Of a stretch of 64,000 nucleotides of DNA, positions 32,478-43,519 are shown piece after piece; position 1 is the first letter of the stretch; each line of letters opens with the position of its first letter. The notes beneath the pieces are model-generated. The model had not been told where the DNA came from and ran no database searches. It was given only the letters and a program-made list of their open reading frames with translations. The position numbers were made by a program, and so were the translations under genes. Source of the stretch: Brachypodium distachyon (taxonomy: Eukaryota; Streptophyta; Magnoliopsida; Poales; Poaceae); the NCBI RefSeq assembly GCF_000005505.3, contig NC_016135.3:20306613-20370612 (forward strand), read 5' to 3'.

Positions 32478-33371
32478 GGAAAAAAATTGCATGGGCGATG
32501 GGTGCAGCGCGCGGCCCGTGCGACCCCCGCTAGATTGATGCCACGTGGATGCTCATTGCATCGGACGGCAGGTCGAATCGACTCGGCTCTGTGCTTTCCG
32601 TCGGCTCCGCATCGCAGGATGGATCGGCTCCACATTGACTCAGCTCGTCCAAGTCCATGTTGAATACGAGACGTCAGCAGCAGCAGCGACTTGGCTGGCT
32701 CCACGGCCACGCCGCCGCGTACCCGCGCAGCAGCCGCAGCGTCCGCACCGACGACGCCCGGTACAGGAACGCGCATGCCTCCAGCCCGTCACGGGCGTCG
32801 CCGACGCCGGGGCTGCCCTCAGACCGCGGTCACCGCGTCATGGCCGATGCGGCGGCCGCCCGGGAGGCGGCGAGGAGCAAGTGCGCGTGCCGGTCCGCGC
32901 CCGGCCCCGCAGAGCGCAGGGCGGCAGCGCAGAAGGCCTAGTCCACCAGGTCGCGGAGCCTGGGCGGCAGCGGCGATGGCCGAGGCCATGGCCACGAGGA
33001 GGACGAGCAGCGACGAGCTCTTCATCATGGTTTAATTCTCTCTCTTGGTGTTTACTCTTTAGCTTGTGTTGTCCTCCTGCACACAATCGAATCCACTATT
33101 TCTGTCTGACTTTCGTTAATTTGGGAGTAAATAAATGGGCTAGAGTTGGTGTAACAGATGACCGAATCTCGGTGTTATTTGACGTCGCCTCCGTGGACTT
33201 CAATGAGCTGAGTCAATGTGGTACCAAGCCATCCTGCGATGCGGAGCCGACGGAAAGCACAGAGCCGAGTCGATTCGACCTGCCGTCCGATGCAATGCGC
33301 ATCCACGCGGCATCAATCTAGCTGGGGTCGCGGGCCGCGCGCTGCACCCATCGCCCATGCAATTTTTTTCC
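32478..33371. mobile_element. Pack-MULE-like element with ~180-bp inverted repeats
   Basis: The left end starts GGAAAAAAATTGCATGGGCG and the complement of the right end starts with the same 20 bases. The arms (32478-~32660 and ~33200-33371) stay closely similar through GATGGGTGCAGCGCGCGGCC, CATTGCATCGGACGGCAGG and CTGTGCTTTCCGTCGGCTCC. Flanks are TTTTAACG (32470-32477) and TTTTGACG (33372-33379), a near-matching target duplication of 8-10 bp. There is no transposase. The interior is a GC-rich host-gene-like fragment. Confidence 0.82.
32680..33028 (-). pseudogene. Captured secreted-protein gene fragment, possibly PMEI / invertase-inhibitor-like
   Basis: On the minus strand a start at 33028 opens a clean signal peptide, MMKSSSLLVLLVAMASAIAA. 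One frame-shift later the sequence reads LRDLVD, a stop, then AFCAAALRSAGPGAD and AASRAAA, and further on CAFLYRASSVRTLR. The secretion signal followed by a short helical domain with a single-Cys N-terminal motif and a later C-x-x-LY motif recalls the pectin methylesterase/invertase inhibitor family. The match is weak and from memory. Frame breaks show it cannot make the full protein, though a short secreted ORF of 69 residues remains open. Confidence 0.42.
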
Positions 33372-33379
33372 TTTTGACG

Positions 33380-34780
33380 CACGCATTTCTGCTGCATGCG
33401 CGCAGCCTTCGTACTTGCAAATGACATGACACATGGTATATATCATCATTAATCGCTGTTCCAGCATTCGTTTGCGACCTTTTTCATCCCGGACAAATGC
33501 AGGTGATAGACAAAGAAACGCACGCAGCATTACCAGCCGGGCCCGCGCCCGGTCCACTTGCAAGCAAAAATCGTGCAAAAGGATTTTCCTTTCCTTTCCC
33601 TGATCAATTGCTCTTCCTGGCGCCGCCGCAGCCACAAGGCCACAACAACGCAGCGCAACGCAAGGCAAGCCTGATACGTCCCCGGCGTAAATCGCACGGG
33701 TTTTGCACTCTCTCCTTTTTTGAGCTGAAAGTTTTGCACTTATGCTGAAGGCTAGCTGCATGCGACCCTGCAACTGGGTTAAACAGCGTATTCGTTTCGT
33801 TTGTGTGCACGGCTCACTAAACTTCAATCGCGAAAAAATGCCGTCCTGTGTTACGCACGTCACGTCCCTGTCCCTCCAACGTTGGGTTAAGTTAACCGGC
33901 GGTAAAGCCCAACCCAACTTAGTAAACAATCGCCTGTTGTTTGGTCGGCCCATGTCGGCCCGGCACACAAATCATTGGGTCCAACTGCCTTTTACTGCCG
34001 ACGTCGCAGGTAGGTGTGGCGTCACCCAACAGCCAATGGGAGTGTCTTGCGGGCTCGCCAATACACCGCGGGCCCCGCAACGCACCCGCGCGTACACCAT
34101 CATGGCTCCGCAAGTGTAGCATCTGTATGCCACAGCCGACATCAAAATACCAACTGACGAGGCATCGGTTTTGTATGTTCTTGGCGGTGGCGTACTAGCG
34201 TAAGCGTCGCGTCCTACTTCATGAAGTTAGTGGTTTTCGCAATTTTTTTTTGGTGTTTTTAGATCTTTTTCTTGTCAATTCATCAACGGAAAAGCAATTT
34301 CACGGCTTGCCTCGTAAGGGGTATGTCCCCGGTCACGATGCGTTCAACGATTTTAAGTTCCCATTGTTTGAGGTGGGCGACTCAAGCGGCTTTTTAAAAC
34401 CTATAAGGTTAGCGCATGGTGTTCCGCAATTCCATTACTGGTTACATGGAGAAACGTCAAGATACGGAAGATGGATCTAGAGATGTTGATTTCGGAAGAC
34501 CATGATGGAGCTTTTAATTCTATAGTGGATTTTCGTTTCTTATGTTCGTTTAGCTTGTTTCGATCTATTGTAATTTTTTTTATGAATCAATAAAGTCAAA
34601 CGGTTCTCAAAAAACAAAAAACAAAAACTGAGGACAGCTACCATACGGTACATAGCAGCAGTCAAGCATAAATCATTCCAGGTGAAAAATTGTATGAGTA
34701 AACGGGCGAGATGTGCAAGGTCCTGCCAGTTGCCGGGAAAATAACTTTGCGGATTTCTTGCTTCATATACATTGACGCCC
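33380..34780. other. Spacer with a poly(A)-tailed segment
   Basis: No gene is supported. Sequence 34250-34635 ends ATGAATCAATAAAGTCAAAC and then an A-rich tract with AATAAA just before it, as in a reverse-transcribed 3' end. No target duplication or domain could be found, so the source is unknown. Confidence 0.4.
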
Positions 34781-34792
34781 GTCAAAATGAAT

Positions 34793-35210
34793 TGAGAAAA
34801 AAATGTATATTTTTCGTCCACCATTTGTTGAAAAGTACGTAAATGATATTTTTACATTTTTTTCGTATATTTTTAACTGTTAAAATCGGACACCAATGGT
34901 TTCTCATGCAATCCAAAGCGGTATAAGTGCCAACATGTCACGTTTTGGCCCCGAAACAGCTTTGTCAGCCATTTTTGTTTTTAGTTATCAAATCAATTTG
35001 TTTTTGCAAAAAAATCCGAGTAAACGTGGCAATTTCGAGACCAAAATCATGACACGTGAGCGCTAATATTACTCTATATTGGAAAAAGGACTATTATTGT
35101 CTGGTTTTGACAATTGAGGAACAAAAGTATACAAAACTAATTCGAGGGACCATTTGCGTACTTTTTGATAAGTTGGGAGACGAAATATATACTTTAATTT
35201 TCTCGTGAAT
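34793..35210. mobile_element. Foldback MITE-like element
   Basis: The left arm (TATATTTTTCGTC, then GAAAAGTACGTAAATG) and the complement of the right arm (TATATATTTCGTC, then AAAAAGTACGCAAATGG) are inverted copies. Further in, CGTATATTTTTAACTG matches TGTATACTTTTGTTCC loosely. The arms share the TTTTGACAATTGAGG motif with the element at 28115. Non-coding. Confidence 0.6.
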
Positions 35211-35689
35211 AGAAGAAAATTGAGCTGCACTCTAGAGACAAGGATCTACGGAGTAATATTCCTCCCATCTTCTACACCGGAGTGCCTGCCGGCCGGACAT
35301 AGGGGATGTTCGGCGTCATAGGGTTTTTTTCGAATTATCTGTAATTTTATTCAGATTCAACATCCATTACGGACCCGTAATGATTAGGATACAGTTCGAT
35401 TTGCTGTTATGTACGGAGTACTTATTTTCCACTTTGGGCTTTGGGGCCATCTCGGCCCACTAAGAGCCGGCCCAGTGCAAAAATATTCGGGCCATATTAA
35501 TTTCGCTTCCGCGTGAGCCTGTACTACATCATCTGGCCCAGTTTGCTAGTAGGGTGCATCCGTGTACTCCTGAATCCGAATACGTATTGTTTGTAAAAAA
35601 AAGAAAAGAATCCGAATACATATAGAAAACGCACTTACCGGTCTGGCCGACTCAGGGAATTTACGCCGTTATGGGATAACATCAGTCTT

Positions 35690-36000
35690 CTCTTAGCGAT
35701 GCCACAAATGATAAAATTTTATGTGAAAGAGAAAGAAACGAAGAAAAGACACAAACCTTCTCTTAATTAAGAGATGATCTCTTCGTAAGAATGATAACGT
35801 AAAGATAAGACAAATTTACCATTGTATTAGATTTCACATCTTCTTAGCATTGATTTAGTTAATTTTATTCATCTAAACATTAATTTTAAGATAAAACATT
35901 AAGAGATAACCCACTCTACAACATGTTTTATTGTCTTTTCTAATTAACATGAAATGGCTAAGATAAGACAATCTTATCTACCATTGAACATGCTCTTACA
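35690..36000. mobile_element. Possible Tourist-like MITE near the CstF-64-like promoter
   Basis: The right end ACCATTGAACATGCTCTTA is the complement of TAAGAGCATGTTCAATGGT, a terminus widespread in grass MITEs, and TTCTCTTA occurs near the left side at 35689. The interior is AT-rich with TTAATTAAGAGAT palindromes. The left boundary is unsure. Confidence 0.45.
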
Positions 36001-36184
36001 CGTATTTGGACACCGACTCCGGTTCGTGAACGGAGATCGCGTCCATCTATAAACTGACGATTCATCCGCGCACCAAGGCATCCACCCCTGATTCACCATC
36101 TAGTCTCGATTGCGCGGATCCCTCTTGCACCCAACCCTCTTTCTCGATCGCACCCCAACATCCCGCCCGCCGCCCAGCTGAGCC

Positions 36185-36883
36185 ATGGACGCCATCACCG
36201 TGGCCTCAGCCAACTGCCGCTGCAGCCGCGTCGTCTACGTGGGCAACATCGCCTTCCACGCCGCCGAGAAGGATGTCCTGGACGCCTGCGAGCTCATCGG
36301 CCCCGTCCTCTCCTTCCGCCTCGCCGCCGACGGGGCCACGGGGAAGCGCAAGGGCTACGCTTTCGTCGAGTACGCCGACGACGCCACGGCGCAGAGCGCG
36401 TGCCGCAACCTCCACGGCCACCTCCTGCGCGGCCGCGAGCTGCGGGTCGGCCTCGCCGCCAGGGCCGGCGCGCGCAAGCATCGCCGGGCGGGCGACGACC
36501 ACGAGCCCGTCGGCCTGGAGGACGCCATCCACGCCGCGTCCCTCGTCGTCTCCGGCTCCGGGCGCCCCCCCGCCGCCTCCGTCACGCGCTTCCTGGCGGC
36601 CGCGTCCAGGCACCAGCTGCGGGAGGCGGCGGCCGCGTTCGAGAGCCAGGGCCCCGAGGCGTGCGAGGTTCTCAAGGAGCAGATCCCCGGGCTTGCCGCG
36701 GCGATGGAGCAGGTCCGGCATCTTCTCGACATGGCGGCCGCGGATGATGCCGCTGAGGAGGCAAGGAAGAAGCGGCGCGCGGATTCCGGCGTCCCGGCGG
36801 CTGCCGAAGGGGCCGATCACCGCGTGAAGCTCAGGAAGGTGGAAGATGGTGCTGCCGTTCCCGCTGGAGTTTCCTGCTTCTGA
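36185..36883 (+). CDS. Short intronless CstF-64-like RNA-binding protein
   Basis: 232 residues in one exon. An RRM (~16-92) has RNP2 VVYVGNI and RNP1 KGYAFVEY. A second block (~130-181) reading VTRFLAAASRHQLREAAAAF and ending LAAAMEQVRHLLDM matches the hinge of cleavage stimulation factor 64 (CSTF2), which binds CstF-77/symplekin. Canonical CstF-64 is much longer, has many introns in plants, and continues with Pro/Gly-rich regions and a C-terminal helical domain. Here the protein stops ~50 residues after the hinge with a basic KKRR tail. The lack of introns and the truncation suggest a retrocopy or a lineage-specific short paralogue. The frame is fully open with strong GC3 bias, so it is probably expressed. 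It may compete with full-length CstF-64; that function is inference. Confidence 0.85.
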   Translation: MDAITVASANCRCSRVVYVGNIAFHAAEKDVLDACELIGPVLSFRLAADGATGKRKGYAFVEYADDATAQSACRNLHGHLLRGRELRVGLAARAGARKHRRAGDDHEPVGLEDAIHAASLVVSGSGRPPAASVTRFLAAASRHQLREAAAAFESQGPEACEVLKEQIPGLAAAMEQVRHLLDMAAADDAAEEARKKRRADSGVPAAAEGADHRVKLRKVEDGAAVPAGVSCF

Positions 36884-39800
36884 CTTCTGATCGCAAACCA
36901 GCCCGTGCATGCTTGATCACGAGGAGTAGTGTAGTCCGTAGTCGACTATTTCTTTGTTCTTTGTTATCCTTACCGATTCTTGATTTGGTAGATCAGAGAA
37001 ACAGAACAGTTGTACTACCATGCAGCAAGCCCACGATGTGCAAGTTTTCATTAAAAAAAAATTAGCATTTGTATTCATAAATTTGAGCATCTAATAAAAG
37101 TGAACATTTTTCATGAACTTGTACAGTACTCAGGGACAATGCTCAGGTCTTCGATCGACCGGCTAAGAGAAAACGAGCGCTAATTGGACCTCAACGTGAA
37201 CCGAGACGTGATGTAGTCGGCGTGTGTTTATTATCGAAACTTAATTATCCTACACTGGCCCGGACTTTCTGGTTCTTGGCCGGACCCTTGCTAACCTCGG
37301 TGGACTCTATTTCGGCCTAGGCTGTTAATTGACCATATCGGGCCAAAGGTATCGGCGCCTTGTTCTTGTGGAGGCCCAAGAAAAGCCATGACGTACGACT
37401 CTGAATTGTTCCTCTAAAACGGGAAAGCTATTTTTGACATGTTATTAATACAGGGAGATGCGACATGCTCAAGATTGTCCCTAGATTTGCTGAATTTTCT
37501 TTGACATCTCAAAATAATTAACTTAATTTGTTCAACACTTTATAATTTTCCATGCATCACTAAATATATATGTGGCGAAGGGCTTTGTAGCATAATGGAA
37601 TCAGAAGGTTTCATGAGACACGGAGGTGCACTTTCATGTCTATTCAGGAAAAAAAAACAGCTTCTTATGCACCGAAATTTGCGAAAGTTCCATGTGATTT
37701 AGACGGAGAGATTTTATGGTAGCCCTATACTGCTAAGGGGTGGAAAAATAATATATAAATCTCCACCGTTGATTTAACTTAATAGTATATTATTTTCGTT
37801 TTTACGTGAATAGCAATTCTAATGGGCCGAAGCCCATTTACTCTCATTGTCTAGCTCGGTACGAGTGCACGAGATTTGACGTGAAAATCTTCGTCTCTTC
37901 GATCTCTCCATCAGCCATGAGACCAGCGGCGAGGTTCTGGCGGCGGCTCCCCGTAATCCCCCCCCCCCTCCTTGATTTCCCCGAATCAAATATCACGACC
38001 TGACAGAGAAAAGAGGAGGCAGCCATTAGAGGTCACATGAAACTCGGGGGTTGATCTGAGGTGAGAGAGAGAGGGAGCTGGGGGATGGCAAAAATCGGAC
38101 GATAATAGCGAGGCGAGGCCGTGGATGGTGTTAGCTCGGGAATTTGCACACCGGAAAACGAGATGAAAGACGATTCTTCTCCTGCTGTCATGTGCTAGCT
38201 CCTGTCCACAGGACTTGTAGAAGACGATGTCTACGTCAAGGATAGTCGTGGGCTGTGCGGGTCGTGCAGGGCTAAAACGTGGGCTTAATTAGATGCTCTG
38301 TTTAGCCCAATAGTATCATATACTGCTCTATTTAATCCAGAGGTATACTAGTATCTGCACCGTTAGATCTTGAACAATAAATGGCCCATATTCATTTGGG
38401 GGTACCGGAGAACTGCTCTTTAGAGGGGATCTGAACTTCCTTTAAGACTCCATCTGACGAGTGATGAATCTGATAAGACTAGGATGCTATGGCCGGAATT
38501 ACCTCTTGTTCGTGCCCTGCAAGTTGGCCTGTTCACTGTTGGTTGTCGCCTTCTTGGGCGGGCTGCAATTTTCCGGTATTCACACACAAACTAATGGGAT
38601 TTGAATATCGGATCACACATGCAAAGTCACCACATCGGTTCCATCCATGGTTGCACACGCACGCCCATGGTCAACTGTACGGGCCGGCAGAATGCGATGG
38701 GATTTCTCTATCCGTTTGACGAGTATTCCGGCAATGGGTGGCGCGCAGACGGCCCTTGCGTTATCGACTTATCGTGAACCTGTTCATGTTGACAAGCTCG
38801 CCTACGTCGAGGACGCTGTATAACTGGTGAAAACTCGCATTTGTCTGACAAGTGACAAAACGTAGTTGGCTCCAATTCGATCAACACAGATGCGGGTTAT
38901 ATTTGTTGATCCATGCCATGGTGTGTGAACGATAGCAGTACTGTATGCATCGAAGGATCAAATCAACACCATAATTCAGTTCTGATCAACTGATGAACTG
39001 GCCGAATTGCGAAGGGATTTCAGAAGGTTTGTTTTTCGTAGCGGCTTGCTGCAAGCATCCTCTCGCTGTGACATGTTTTCCCCGAGTTAATCTACACTTC
39101 TACAGTGATTCGTTCGAAGGAAAAGAAAACGAGCATCATTCCCAGCAAGCAGGAGCTGACCTACCAAAGCGACGTGTTCGTTGACTGAGCGGAATCCAAT
39201 TAATTAAGCATCTTTTTTGCCATGGATGGAGAACCGAGAACCGTACGGTTCCGTGCAACAACCACATGCAGATTAGTTTAGGATTTAGGTTGATTCATCT
39301 TCTGCGTACGGCGACGAACACGACGTACTCCGTGGTTCTTTTTTGTGCCGTAGCTAGGTAACCGGCTACTTTTGTGGCTGCATATCTGGATCATGGCTGG
39401 TTTGGCTGCTTCTGGGGCAACACATGATCGACTAATCCAATAGAATACTCTTCCTTTTCACCCAAAGTTGACGTATTTCGTTTGGTTAACACAATCTTTT
39501 GACCAAGAATTATTTCATTAATATGTAAATTATATGATACAAACCCGACCGTGATGGACAGCAAGAACTTTTAAAAACGAATTCATGGATATAAATTTCA
39601 TGTATGAAAAAACACATAACAAAAAAGGCGAGGAGGAAGCGGTGGCATCCCGTCGTCGGATACTCCAGCCGTTGTTCATGTCCGACGACGATATGAGCCA
39701 GCATGTGCGTGTCCCATGTTATGAGACGGAGGAAATACTAGTTCGCATGTTCCGGACAGAGCTAACAGCATTGCATTGGTACTGCTCTTAGCTCTTACTT

Positions 39801-42750
39801 GTTACTCCAGTACAACCTGATGCTTGATTAGTCTTTGCGCCGGCTAATGACTGTTCGCAGACAGAAGCTGCAATACTACCACTAATCTCAATCCATTGTC
39901 AACTTAAACAACGACTGCACGACCTCCGCAGAAAAGACAGAAGCCGGACAATTCCGCATCGCGCAGCCGGGTTGCCGAGTCTTCCCTACCGGGTACCTTC
40001 GCCCTGTCTGCACTTTGGTGCGCCCCGCCACGTTTTCCTACTGCAAACAAAGGTGTTTATGTCCAGGTGTCCTGCTCGACCACGCTCTCGCAGGCCCGCC
40101 CAGGTGCCTGGCCTGTTGTAGTAGTACTCCCACTTGACATCCTAGGAATTTTCTAAACATTATCCCAAGTACACTGCCCACGAGCAAGCAGCTAGGTGCC
40201 AGACACGAAAACGCGCTTGTCGACTTGTCGCCCCCAAGCCCAAAGGAGTGTCCGTTCGACACGGCAGTCCTCGTTCTCCACCCAGCCTCCATCCGAGCCA
40301 GGACGCCCTTGTGTGACTAGACTACGAGCGGAGTGGTGCAACGTACATGCCCTGCCTCGGTTGTTACCTCCCGTAGTCTCCCGTTCGCTCACCCTGTCCC
40401 TTTCTATCGACCTCTCCCGGGCTCAAAGCACGCCCTGTTGTGTGCAGTGCTCCTGGGAATCTGGATATCGGATTCCGGTGGTCCTCCGTAAACATCTTTC
40501 TTGAACGTTCAGCATATGCAACTTGTGTTGGTGGCGACGCGGGCATAAGACGAGCAGGACCCCAGGGCGTTCTCAGAGGGCTCGGAAAATGCTTCAAATG
40601 ATAAGAACGGGCTACCCAATGATTTTTATTTTCGGAGCTCGGTTATGTCAGAATCTTCTGTGCACCGAACAGAAACATCATAATCCGCCGTATATCTGTG
40701 GATCATCTTCTGCCGGATCCAACATGAAAGCCAGCGTATGGAGGCGTGTCAGTTCGTCTCGGCAATACATTCGGACAGGGCGTTCGGCGTGTATGTTCAG
40801 TAGTAGCCATTTTGTCGCCTAACCTCTCTACAATTCTGGAAAGTAACCAGACGTGTGCCTCAGATAGCGGAGGCAATCCATCGACAAATGGTGGATCAGG
40901 TGCTCAGAAGCACTGCGCGCACGGAGCACCAGCTGAAAGGGCGGAGACGTCAGCATCAGTACATGATTCACGCCATTAACAAAACACTACTCCGCCCTTC
41001 GCTGAACTCGACATGGTTCAGCGGAGCAGAGGCCTTTGGTGGAGGCCCTCCGCTGAACTCGAACGGACTTCGACGAAACTGAGGTGCTCACTCCACAGGA
41101 ATTGGACAAGATCCACTACTTGCGTTTGCTGTCAACACCGTGCCCAGTTTTTAAATCTCAAACACACAGGATGTTTTTTTCTGCTTTGTTTTGATGAAGC
41201 AGTACAGCTGCACAAACAGGCACACGGGATGTTGGATACGTTTCTGGCAATACTTCAGATTTGGTGTGAGCTTGAGATATATAACTTGGTGGTTTCTACC
41301 GACCAAATTTCCGACGAAGAATACTACCTGTCGGGTTTGCAGCTCCTGCTGCTTCACCGTAAGTTCCGGGGCTGACCACACCAGTGCCAGCGTAGTGTGT
41401 CAGATAAGGTGTTCGAATTTTTGCATGGTGCCGAAAAAACGCACATGATTTGCAGTCGAATTGATCCAAATAGCAAGTGTAGGAGACTAGCTGTTCAGTT
41501 TCAGACCCGTATTTCCACGAAGAATTTTCATGAATAGATGACGCTTTCCGTTATATGACCCAAAAGGTACACGTTTTAAATCACCTTGACGAACAATCTC
41601 GTTATGTCGACAGTCGTGGCTAGTCGAGGTCCTTTTTGGCGATTCCCACAAAAGATACAGGGTGTGGCTGTGACATAAACGCATGATTTTTAAGTAAAAT
41701 GCTTAAATGTCTGTTGATAGTATCAGAGCCGTCTGTTTTAGTATGGGATGACATCCTTACTCTTTCCTCATCTTCGTCCGTTCCAAATCTTAAAACATAA
41801 ACAAAATCCAACGGCTGAGCAATCGATTGATCCCTAACTAAAAGTCGTCGACTTAGTCATAGCAAAACTGAAAAATATTTCCCAAAGAGGCAAATGCTTT
41901 GCATCACGCCAAGTTAGTTATCAGAAAAACAGAGTGCCATGTACACAAAATGCATGACACCATCGATCGACCTGGCTAACAACATGCACCGCACACAAGC
42001 CTTTGCGGAGAAGACGGGTGTCGAGATTGTGTGTAGGTGTTATCATTATCACACGTCACTTCTCGAGCGGGCGACTCAGACTTCACCGTGGACAACCATC
42101 AATGAAGCTGTCACTGCAAAGCCGCACAAGGCTTGTTGCCGTATTTCCATTGTTACTGTGGAAGACCACCACCCTCACAGAACGCTTGAGAGCAAGGCCC
42201 GTCCTTGCCGTGGTAGCCATCGGTGGTAACAGTGGAGATGGGCATCTAGAGATTGGCGACACTAGTCTCACATGTAAGAGCGTGTACAATGGGGTAACAG
42301 CAAGTTTTTCTTAACAGTGCCAATATGATGATTGCTGATGAGAAAAGAGAGAAATGAAAAAAAACCCGAACATGGTTAAAAGATCTCTTCAGAAAAAGGA
42401 TGAAACATTTTTCTTCATATTTATTTGTTTTGTTTTATTTATTTAAATAGTTGCAATATATGACAATCAACCCCATTCTATTTCGTAGATGTGGCAGAAA
42501 GAAGACAGAGCGGCCTAGCTGGATGGGTGCTGTGACGTCTCTGTTTCCATAGCTGAAGAAATCGTGGACCTCGCCCGTTATCGAACACAAACGCCGCCTC
42601 ACCACCCAAACCCGGTAAATCCTATACAAATCTTCGCTCGAATCTTTCCAGTGGGCCAAAAGGCCAAAGCCAAACAAAACCAAGAACCTTACTTCCAAAA
42701 AGATATTAAAAAAGCTTTTTCCCCAACAACAAAAGGAAAAACGACGAGTG
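36884..42750. other. Long intergenic region, no gene seen
   Basis: About 5.9 kb between the CstF-64-like gene and the SAUR. Both strands were read and no exon chain or domain was found. GC content is mixed. A possible MITE terminus (AAGAGCGTGTACAATGG) lies at 42276. Small ORFs such as 38489-38719, 39585-39791 and 41013-41375 lack domains and have antisense competitors. Confidence 0.45.
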
Positions 42751-42755
42751 GCGCG

Positions 42756-42761
42756 GAGACA
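42756..42761 (-). promoter_or_regulatory. Auxin response element core upstream of the SAUR
   Basis: GAGACA on the plus strand (TGTCTC on the minus strand), 62 bp upstream of the TATA box. TGTCTC is the classic ARF-binding core, and SAUR promoters commonly contain it. A single 6-mer can occur by chance. Confidence 0.4.
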
Positions 42762-42822
42762 CCACCAAATTTCCTAAACTCTGGCCTCAAAACCGCGCAC
42801 AGTTCACTCGGGGGGCGTGGCC

Positions 42823-42828
42823 TATAAA
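42823..42828 (+). promoter_or_regulatory. TATA box of the SAUR gene
   Basis: TATAAA in GGCCTATAAAACAG, 163 bp upstream of the start codon in a GC-rich region. It implies a leader of about 130 nt. Confidence 0.7.
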
Positions 42829-42985
42829 ACAGTCCACCAATCCCACTGCTTTCTCTGACCCGCGTCTCGTCCTTCCGTTCCGGCCCCGAGCTCCTCACAT
42901 AAAACCAGGAGTAGAACCCGTCCAGGCAAGGGGGAGAAAGGAAGAGGCCAACGACCTTCCGCGATTCCTCGAGGTCGGTCTTGCG

Positions 42986-43519
42986 ATGCCAAGGACGAGG
43001 AGGTCGCACGGCGGGTTCCGGCTCGGCCGGAAGCTGCTGAGCGCCTGGCGGTGGGCACTCTGCGGCCGGCGCAGGCGTAGCCGCCGGGGAGGCTACCTCC
43101 GCCTCCAGACGTCGCCGCGCCCGAGCGGCGCCGCCTGCGAGGAGGACAACCGGGTCGACGACAAGAAGCCCTCGCCGGTGCTACGTTGGGGGCAGTCGCT
43201 GGTGCGGCTGCTGAGCCTTGGGCGCAGGGACGGCGGGCGGCGGACGCTCGACGGCGGTGGCGGGGGCGGCGAGGCGGCGAAGACCCCCAAGGGGCAGGTG
43301 GCGGTGTACGTGGGCGGCGGCGGGCCCGGGGAGCCGCTGAGGTACGTGGTGCCGGTGGTATACTTCAACCACCCCATGTTCGGGGAGCTGCTGAGGGAGG
43401 CGGAGGAGGCGTTCGGCTTCCAGCACCCCGGCGGCATCACCATCCCCTGCGCCGCCGCCAAGTTCGAGCGCGCCGCCGCCGTTGCCGCCGCGGGGAAGAA
43501 AGGGTTCGGCAGGTGGTAG
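42986..43519 (+). CDS. SAUR auxin-responsive protein
   Basis: 177 residues in a single exon, as for nearly all SAUR genes. A long basic N-terminus (~1-90, rich in Arg and Gly) precedes the SAUR core (~95-165): KTPKGQVAVYVG, RYVVPVVYFNHPMFGELLRE, AEEAFGFQHPGGITIPC. SAURs are short-lived, auxin-induced proteins. Many inhibit PP2C.D phosphatases at the plasma membrane and so activate proton pumps and cell expansion. The extended N-terminus places this in the longer SAUR subgroup, where the localisation is less certain. Start chosen as the first ATG after the TATA box; the upstream leader has no in-frame ATG. Confidence 0.93.
   Translation: MPRTRRSHGGFRLGRKLLSAWRWALCGRRRRSRRGGYLRLQTSPRPSGAACEEDNRVDDKKPSPVLRWGQSLVRLLSLGRRDGGRRTLDGGGGGGEAAKTPKGQVAVYVGGGGPGEPLRYVVPVVYFNHPMFGELLREAEEAFGFQHPGGITIPCAAAKFERAAAVAAAGKKGFGRW

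Noticed and set aside
36206..36910. 234-residue minus-strand ORF opposite the CstF-64-like gene
   Set aside because: Antisense shadow of a high-GC3 exon. The RRM and hinge are on the plus strand.
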